Positions 32,767 to 37,062 of a stretch of DNA of 37,062 bases are shown here, piece after piece. The DNA lies in NCBI GenBank assembly GCA_944363615.1, contig CALVUQ010000016.1:1-37062 (forward strand), written 5' to 3'. Source of the DNA: an uncultured Clostridia bacterium (GTDB lineage Bacteria > Bacillota > Clostridia > Christensenellales > Pumilibacteraceae). A model generated the notes under the pieces. It was not told where the DNA came from. It did not search any database and saw nothing but the letters and a program-made list of their open reading frames with translations. Both the position numbers and the translations under genes were made by a program. Position 1 is the first letter of the stretch. Every line of letters starts with the position of its first letter.

Positions 32767-34230
32767 GTGACTGCAATCATAAAAAACAAGTATAAATCGG
32801 AAAACGTAAGGGCGTGGTTTTTAATCGCTTTAGGTTGCATCGTATATTTTTCCAGTTATGTGATGCGATACAGCTATACCGTTTCGATGGCGAAAATAAT
32901 AGAGGTTACTTCTCTTACAAAGTCTCAGGCGGGCGTTGTGGGTACCGCTCTGTTTTTTTCTTACGGCATAGGGCAGATTGTCAGCGGCTTTTTGGGCGAC
33001 AAACTTAAACCCGGCGCTATAATTTTCGCAGGCGCAATTGCGGGGTCCGTATGTAATTTCATCTTTCCGTTGTGCGCGTCCGTGATGTATTACGTTGCCG
33101 TATGGGCGGTAAACGGCTTTGCGCAGGCTATGCTATGGCCGCCGCTTGTCAGAATCTTTTCGGACAGGCTTTCCCCCGAAAAATGTACTACCGCCATAGT
33201 CCTTGTAACTATATCTGCAAACCTTGCAAGCGTGGCGCTTTATCTCGTCATTCCGCAGATAATAAAAGCCTTAAGCTGGGAAAGCGTCTTTTTCGTTTGC
33301 GGATTGTTTTCCGCGGCGTCCGCCGTGGTTTGGGCGGCGGGCTACGCAACGATAATAAGGAAGAATCCCGATAAAGCCGAGTCCCGTTCGGAATCCGCGG
33401 AAGTTAAGCCCGTTGTAAAAAATTCCGAAAAGGTCGGACTTTTCCCGATTTTAGCGGGCAGCGGAGTAATTTTTACGCTTATAGGGATAATAGCGCAGGG
33501 ATTTTTGCGCGACGGAATAACGACATGGTTTCCTTCCTACGTTTCGCAGACGTTTGCTTTGCCTGCGGAAAACAGTATTCTTATAACCACCGCCTTATCC
33601 GCAGCCGCGATAGCGGGAGTATATTTCACCAAATGGATATTCCGCAGATTTTTCAGAAACGAAGTTAAGGTTTCGATTGTTTTCTTCGCGGCTATATCTG
33701 TTTTGTCGCTTGTCCTGTTTGCGTTTTATTCAAGCGGCATTGCGCTTTCGGTAATCTGCTCGGCGTTGTCGGTTGCGCTTGCACACGGCATAAATCTGAT
33801 GCTGATCGCCTATATCCCTCCGCGTTTTTCGCGATTCAATAAAACTTCCACCATGTCCGGCATAACAAACGCCTGTACTTATATAGGCAGTGCGTTAAGC
33901 GCCTACCTGTTTGCACTGGTGGCGGAATATATAGGCTGGCGGTTCGTGATTCTTTGCTGGGCCGTTATTGCCGCAATCGGTTGCGTTTTCTGCGTTCTTG
34001 CATATAAACCGTGGAAAAATTTTCTAATCGCGGCGGGAAAACCTGCAATTGAAAATAAAAACGCCCTTTTGTCCGAAGCTAACGGGATCAAAACGGAAGA
34101 CGGACATGTTTCAATGGGCGAGGAGAACCCGTCAAATAATTCCGAATCGGCAGATAACGGAAACGAAGCAACTTTTTCTCAAAATGACAATAATAGGGCT
34201 GCCGATTCCAGAAAGTCCGATAGTGATTAA
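32767..34230 (+). CDS. OPA-family MFS antiporter (GlpT/UhpT-like)
   Basis: A 487-residue transporter with about 12 helices in residues 15-420. YFSSYVMRYSYTVSMAKIIEVTSLTKSQAGVVGTALFFSYGIGQIVSGFLGDKLKPG and WPPLVRIFSDRLSP are characteristic of the organophosphate:phosphate antiporter family (GlpT, UhpT, UhpC), which import glycerol-3-phosphate or sugar phosphates in exchange for phosphate. The exact substrate is unknown. The last 65 residues are a hydrophilic Asn/Ser/Glu-rich tail. The start is GTG with GAGG about 13 nt upstream, rather far. No promoter is certain; it stands alone. Confidence 0.85.
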   Translation: MTAIIKNKYKSENVRAWFLIALGCIVYFSSYVMRYSYTVSMAKIIEVTSLTKSQAGVVGTALFFSYGIGQIVSGFLGDKLKPGAIIFAGAIAGSVCNFIFPLCASVMYYVAVWAVNGFAQAMLWPPLVRIFSDRLSPEKCTTAIVLVTISANLASVALYLVIPQIIKALSWESVFFVCGLFSAASAVVWAAGYATIIRKNPDKAESRSESAEVKPVVKNSEKVGLFPILAGSGVIFTLIGIIAQGFLRDGITTWFPSYVSQTFALPAENSILITTALSAAAIAGVYFTKWIFRRFFRNEVKVSIVFFAAISVLSLVLFAFYSSGIALSVICSALSVALAHGINLMLIAYIPPRFSRFNKTSTMSGITNACTYIGSALSAYLFALVAEYIGWRFVILCWAVIAAIGCVFCVLAYKPWKNFLIAAGKPAIENKNALLSEANGIKTEDGHVSMGEENPSNNSESADNGNEATFSQNDNNRAADSRKSDSD

Positions 34231-34316
34231 ATAAACGGCTTTATCGGGTAAAACGAAGCAATTTAAAGTCGTGCAAAATTCAGGCACCGTTTTTCGGTTT
34301 TTTGTTTTAGCGGCAG

Positions 34317-34338
34317 CGAACAGAAGAAAAGCTGTTCG
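34317..34338. other. Perfect hairpin of unknown role upstream of rplU
   Basis: CGAACAG (34317-34323) pairs perfectly with CTGTTCG (34332-34338) over an 8-nt loop. It is followed by an A-run on the plus strand, so it is not a plus-strand terminator. A weak ACCG/CGGT hairpin with a T-run at 34286-34304 may instead end the transporter transcript. The rest of 34231-34454 shows nothing further. Confidence 0.45.
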
Positions 34339-34454
34339 GGCGAAAAAAACTTATGACACAAAGGGTTTTGCGCGTTTCAATGCGGCAAAGGTTGCCGATA
34401 ATGTAAAAAGGGATAAAAATCGCGCTTTTTAAAGCTTTTTATCGTTGTTTTCGG

Positions 34455-34484
34455 TTGACAACGCCCTTGAATTTATTATATAAT
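34455..34484 (+). promoter_or_regulatory. Sigma-A promoter of rplU-prp-rpmA
   Basis: TTGACA (34455-34460), 18 nt, TATAAT (34479-34484). Both hexamers are consensus, as expected for ribosomal protein genes. Confidence 0.88.
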
Positions 34485-34490
34485 AAAAAA

Positions 34491-34570
34491 CGAGCCGTAC
34501 AGCGGAGGTTGTAAAAATTCGCGACTTAAAGCGATACCTCGCCTGACGGAGACATCAGTGAGGAGGTGCT
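34491..34570 (+). ncRNA. Structured 5' leader, probable L21 leader element
   Basis: The roughly 85-nt leader contains GCGGAGGT paired with ACCTCGC (about 34501 and 34546), enclosing a smaller arm, and a CTGA/TCAG hairpin just before the GGAGGTG ribosome binding site of rplU. Firmicutes rplU operons are known to carry an autoregulatory L21 leader in this position. Assigned from position and pairing, not from a covariance match. Confidence 0.55.
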
Positions 34571-34577
34571 TAAAACA

Positions 34578-34877
34578 ATGTATGCAGTAATCGAAACGGG
34601 CGGAAAGCAGTATAAGGTTTCCGAAGGCGACGTCATCGAGGTGGAAAAACTCGGGGCTGAGGTCGGCGACAAAATCGAGCTTCCCGTATTGCTTACGGTG
34701 GACGGCGAGAAAATCGCGGCGGGCAGCGACGTTACGGTCAAAGCCACGGCGGAAGTTCTCGGACAGGGCAAGGACAAGAAAATTGTCGTTTTCAAATACA
34801 AAGCCAAGAAAAACGTCCGTAACAAGCAGGGTCACCGTCAGCCGTTTACCAGACTTAAGATAGTTAGCTTAGGCTGA
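34578..34877 (+). CDS. rplU: 50S ribosomal protein L21
   Basis: A 99-residue component of the large ribosomal subunit that binds 23S rRNA. The sequence [18 protein letters not shown] and the C-terminal [19 protein letters not shown] are diagnostic. ATG 34578 follows GGAGGTG; an in-frame upstream codon at 34566 lies within that box. First gene of rplU-prp-rpmA; its stop overlaps the prp ATG by one base (TGATG). Confidence 0.97.
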   Translation: MYAVIETGGKQYKVSEGDVIEVEKLGAEVGDKIELPVLLTVDGEKIAAGSDVTVKATAEVLGQGKDKKIVVFKYKAKKNVRNKQGHRQPFTRLKIVSLG

Positions 34878-35203
34878 TGACCATCGTTAAGGTTACGAGG
34901 AAAAACGGTCACGTCGTTTCGCTCAGGGCGGACGGGCACACGGGCTACGGCGCGGAAGGGGAGGACATTGTCTGCGCGGCGCTTTCCAGCGTTATTCAGA
35001 CGGCGGTTCTCGGACTTATGCGCGTTGCCGGCATCAACGTGGGCTTCGAAACGGATGCGGAAGGCGGCGTACTGGATCTCGTAATTCCGGAATTATCTGA
35101 CGAGGACAGGCACAACGCGGATATGATACTGGATACCATGTTGTGCGGAATAGCGGACTTGCATGAAGGCTATTCGGACTTTATAGAATTGGAGGTTAAA
35201 TAA
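34877..35203 (+). CDS. prp: Ribosomal-processing cysteine protease Prp
   Basis: Prp (YsxB family) removes the N-terminal extension of ribosomal protein L27 in Firmicutes and relatives. The 108-residue protein has the catalytic pair His21 ([16 protein letters not shown]) and Cys33 (IVCAALS), with the acidic residues and spacing of the family. It overlaps rplU by one base and ends 2 nt before rpmA, the usual gene order. The L27 encoded next door carries the matching cleavage site, supporting function. Confidence 0.95.
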   Translation: MTIVKVTRKNGHVVSLRADGHTGYGAEGEDIVCAALSSVIQTAVLGLMRVAGINVGFETDAEGGVLDLVIPELSDEDRHNADMILDTMLCGIADLHEGYSDFIELEVK

Positions 35204-35205
35204 TC

Positions 35206-35478
35206 ATGTTTATCAATATTCAGTTATTCGCACATAAAAAAGGCGGCGGCTCCACCAAAAACGGCAGGGATTCTCATGCGCAGCGTCTGGGCGTAAAGCG
35301 CGGCGACGGTCAGTTTGTGCTTGCAGGCAACATTCTCGTCCGTCAGAGGGGCACTTCCGTTCATCCCGGCAACAACGTCGGCATCGGCAGCGACGACACT
35401 TTGTTCGCGCTTATCGACGGCAAGGTGAAGTTTGAAACCAAGGCGAACAAGAAACAGGTAAGCGTTTACGCTGAATAA
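35206..35478 (+). CDS. rpmA: 50S ribosomal protein L27 with cleavable N-terminus
   Basis: A 90-residue large-subunit protein next to the peptidyl transferase centre. It starts MFINIQLF followed by [15 protein letters not shown]; the segment up to Phe8 is the Firmicutes-type extension that Prp removes to expose Ala9, after which the mature tail reaches the active site. The body [26 protein letters not shown] is diagnostic. GGAGG lies upstream in the end of prp. A terminator follows, so this is the last gene. Confidence 0.97.
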   Translation: MFINIQLFAHKKGGGSTKNGRDSHAQRLGVKRGDGQFVLAGNILVRQRGTSVHPGNNVGIGSDDTLFALIDGKVKFETKANKKQVSVYAE

Positions 35479-35497
35479 CAACAGTCAATCAGAACGG

Positions 35498-35528
35498 CGC
35501 CGTCGGCATTAAGACGGCGTTTTCTTTT
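35498..35528 (+). terminator. Intrinsic terminator of rplU-prp-rpmA
   Basis: Perfect 7-bp stem CGCCGTC / GACGGCG (35498-35504 with 35513-35519), 8-nt loop, followed by TTTTCTTTT. Confidence 0.88.
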
Positions 35529-35548
35529 ATCCTGAGGGGTTTTTACTT

Positions 35549-36376
35549 ATGAGGACGTGGACGGCGGACGCCGAATTTTTCGATATAAAACAGACTTTGG
35601 AATGTGGTCAGGTTTTCCGCTTCAAAAAAACCGACGACGGCGGTTACGTGATTCATTCGCTGGACAAAAGGTGCTTTCTTCGTAAAGAGGGCGACAAAAT
35701 AATATTAAGCTCCGACGACGAGGACTATTTCCGCAATTATTTCGACCTTGATACCGATTACGGCGCGATTACAAGCCGACTTTCCGCTTTTCCCGAGCTT
35801 ACCGCCGCGGTAAACTTCGGCAAAGGGATAAGGATTTTAAGGCAGGATTTTTATGAGGCGGTCTTCAGCTTCATAGTGTCGGCAAACAACAACATCGGCA
35901 GGATAAAGGGAATAATCGAGCGTCTTTGCGACGTTTACGGCACCGATTGCGGCGGCTATCACGCTTTTCCGAAAGCGGACCAGCTTTCGCTTGCCACGGT
36001 GGAGCAGCTTAAACAACTGGGGCTTGGGTACCGCGCGCAGTACATATACGACAGCGTGCGCGAATTCCCCTCCGTCGCCGCCGGCATCGATCTGACCGAC
36101 GCGGACAAAACGCACAAAAAACTGCTTGAGCTTAAGGGAGTAGGACCCAAAGTCGCGGATTGCATAGTGCTTTTCGGTCTGCATATAACGCGGTCTTATC
36201 CCGTGGACACCTGGATTTTCAAGGCGAACGCCACTGACGCGCTGAACACTCCGCAAAAAGTGCGCGATTACTTTCTGTCAAGATACGGCGAAGACGCGGG
36301 CTTTGCGCAGCAGTACGTCTTTTATTACGCAAGAGAGAACCGCATTTCTTCCACCGCCGACATAAAGGCGGGATAA
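35549..36376 (+). CDS. OGG1-type 8-oxoguanine DNA glycosylase/lyase
   Basis: A base-excision repair enzyme that removes oxidised guanine and nicks the abasic site. The 275-residue protein begins with an OGG N-domain (FDIKQTLECGQVFRF, residues 11-25), then a helix-hairpin-helix-GPD domain. LKGVGPKVADC holds the catalytic Lys201, and YPVDTWIF the activating Asp220, the same pair as in eukaryotic OGG1. Length matches bacterial OGG1-like proteins. GAGGGG lies 9 nt before the ATG. It appears transcribed alone between the rpmA terminator and that at 36456. Confidence 0.93.
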   Translation: MRTWTADAEFFDIKQTLECGQVFRFKKTDDGGYVIHSLDKRCFLRKEGDKIILSSDDEDYFRNYFDLDTDYGAITSRLSAFPELTAAVNFGKGIRILRQDFYEAVFSFIVSANNNIGRIKGIIERLCDVYGTDCGGYHAFPKADQLSLATVEQLKQLGLGYRAQYIYDSVREFPSVAAGIDLTDADKTHKKLLELKGVGPKVADCIVLFGLHITRSYPVDTWIFKANATDALNTPQKVRDYFLSRYGEDAGFAQQYVFYYARENRISSTADIKAG

Positions 36377-36455
36377 CGGTTGAAAGCGCGCCTTTTGTGC
36401 AAGAAATTTCAGGCTTATATATTAAAAAAGTTTCTTAATATTTCAAAAAAAACTT

Positions 36456-36482
36456 CGCCTGCGCTTAATGCGGGCGTTTTTC
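36456..36482 (+). terminator. Intrinsic terminator of the glycosylase gene
   Basis: Stem CGCCTGC / GCGGGCG (36456-36462 with 36470-36476, one G-T pair), 7-nt loop, followed by TTTTTC. Confidence 0.82.
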
Positions 36483-36509
36483 ATATATGAGCGTTCTTCG
36501 GCATAAAAT
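36483..36509 (+). promoter_or_regulatory. Probable sigma-E (sporulation) promoter of yqfC
   Basis: ATATAT (36483-36488), 13 nt, CATAAAAT (36502-36509) fits the mother-cell sigma-E pattern (ATATT, 13-14 nt, CATACANT). In Bacillus subtilis yqfC-yqfD belongs to the sigma-E regulon, which supports the reading. No sigma-A pair is visible. Confidence 0.6.
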
Positions 36510-36527
36510 AGTCTGAGAGGTAATATC

Positions 36528-36785
36528 ATGAGTTTTTTTAAGGAGATCGCGGATAAAATCGGGCGGAAAGCGCAAGGCGGCTACAATCTTATCGATTTCA
36601 ACGGAGAATACGTATATGTAGAGGGGATAGGCAGGGTGCTTTCCCTGGATTCGGATAAAATCGAACTTTCGGTGGGCAAAAACATTCTGTGCGTTACGGG
36701 CGAGGAGCTTGAGATAACCGAACTCGAAAAGGGCTCTGTCATCATAAAGGGGAGGATACGCGGTGAAAATGTTGTCATTGCTTAA
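36528..36785 (+). CDS. yqfC: Sporulation protein YqfC
   Basis: An 85-residue protein of the YabP/YqfC family. The body NLIDFNGEYVYVEGIGRVLSLDSDKIELSVGKNILCVTGEELEITELEKGSVIIKGRI shows the beta-rich layout and spacing of YqfC (short strand blocks ending in a LEG/IKG-type turn). In sporulating Firmicutes it is made in the mother cell under sigma-E together with YqfD. GAGAGGT precedes the ATG. Its last 23 nt overlap the next gene. This is the main hint that the organism forms spores; the biochemical function is unknown. Confidence 0.85.
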   Translation: MSFFKEIADKIGRKAQGGYNLIDFNGEYVYVEGIGRVLSLDSDKIELSVGKNILCVTGEELEITELEKGSVIIKGRIRGENVVIA

Positions 36786-37062
36786 AAAAAGCCGCGCCTC
36801 TGTAAAGACGGACGACGCTGGCCAAAACGTTTTGACCGCTTCCGAAACCGCGGATACTAAGGCAGAAAATAAAAACGGCGCAAAAAACGCAAACTCCGCT
36901 TTAAGCCCTGAAAAAGCGCCGGAAGACTTAAGCGGCAAAGAAACGCGCGATGCGGTTCCCTTAACGGACGGGAAGTTTGACCGCAAAATGAAATTCAAGC
37001 AGAAAAAGGCGCGGAAAGCGCGGCCGAAGGATAAAAATAAAGATAAAAAATCAGCTTTCCCG
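36763..37062 (+). CDS. Probable YqfD sporulation protein, 5' part only, unusual N-terminus
   Basis: An open frame runs from GTG 36763 (GGAGG 7 nt upstream; an ATG two codons later is an alternative) to the right edge, 100 codons without stop. The visible part is hydrophilic and low in complexity: MLSLLKKSRASVKTDD, then Ala/Asn/Glu/Lys-rich sequence and a very basic end (KQKKARKARPKDKNKDKK). Position directly after yqfC, overlapping it by 23 nt, argues for YqfD, a membrane protein of about 400 residues. Typical YqfD lacks such a leader, so this would be a lineage-specific extension; another protein cannot be excluded. Confidence 0.55.
   Translation, partial: MKMLSLLKKSRASVKTDDAGQNVLTASETADTKAENKNGAKNANSALSPEKAPEDLSGKETRDAVPLTDGKFDRKMKFKQKKARKARPKDKNKDKKSAFP

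Noticed and set aside
1..37062. Search for CRISPR arrays, insertion sequences, tRNA genes, attachment sites and phage genes
   Set aside because: No regularly spaced repeats, transposase or integrase motifs, tRNA-like T-loops or phage structural genes were seen; gene content is consistently chromosomal.

Overview
The window reads as ordinary chromosome of a Gram-positive, probably spore-forming Clostridia-type bacterium (Bacillota), most likely an uncultured gut lineage. The evidence is a lysine (L-box) riboswitch, a Prp protease next to an L27 with the cleavable Firmicutes-type N-terminus, a YqfC sporulation protein at the right edge, a SpoVB-like flippase, VanW and ECF-type transport proteins, and strong GGAGG ribosome binding sites. 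The exact family cannot be fixed from the sequence. No insertion sequence, prophage, CRISPR array, tRNA or rRNA is visible.

Layout. 263-3505 (minus): lysine/diaminopimelate operon asd-dapA-dapB behind a sigma-A promoter and lysine riboswitch. 3535-9843 (plus): a tightly packed operon of poorly characterised genes: unknown protein, YesL/DUF624-like membrane protein, SAM methyltransferase, TPR protein, acidic helical protein, HD-domain hydrolase. 10112-11167: YkvI-like permease, overlapping head-on the last gene of a minus-strand SsuABC/TauABC-type ABC importer (11072-13761). 13936-16676: valS with its own promoter and terminator. 16886-18640: a cell-wall amidase-like protein with two peptidoglycan-binding repeats and an uncharacterised membrane protein. 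18862-21162 (minus): folate-type ECF S component and SpoVB-like flippase. 21302-23919: large transglutaminase-domain lipoprotein. 24125-25062 (minus): diacylglycerol-kinase-like lipid kinase. 25092-26458: CCA-adding enzyme. 26697-32597: VanW protein, unknown helical protein, then lgt, a small membrane protein, nicotinate phosphoribosyltransferase and a DivIVA-like protein. 32767-34230: organophosphate/phosphate-type MFS antiporter. 34455-35478: rplU-prp-rpmA. 35549-36376: OGG-type DNA glycosylase. 36483-37062: yqfC and the start of a probable yqfD.

Many genes serve the envelope (lipoprotein maturation, wall precursor supply, amidase, flippase, transglutaminase, VanW) or sporulation. I found no convincing new defence or mobile system. 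The notable points are in expression signals and odd proteins: two promoters placed so that mRNAs should be leaderless with a nearly identical 15-nt signature, a gene whose best start is AUU, a -10/initiation sequence shared by several promoters, an amidase lacking a zinc-ligand histidine, a 96-bp convergent gene overlap, disordered charged tails on several membrane proteins, and the uncharacterised six-gene operon.
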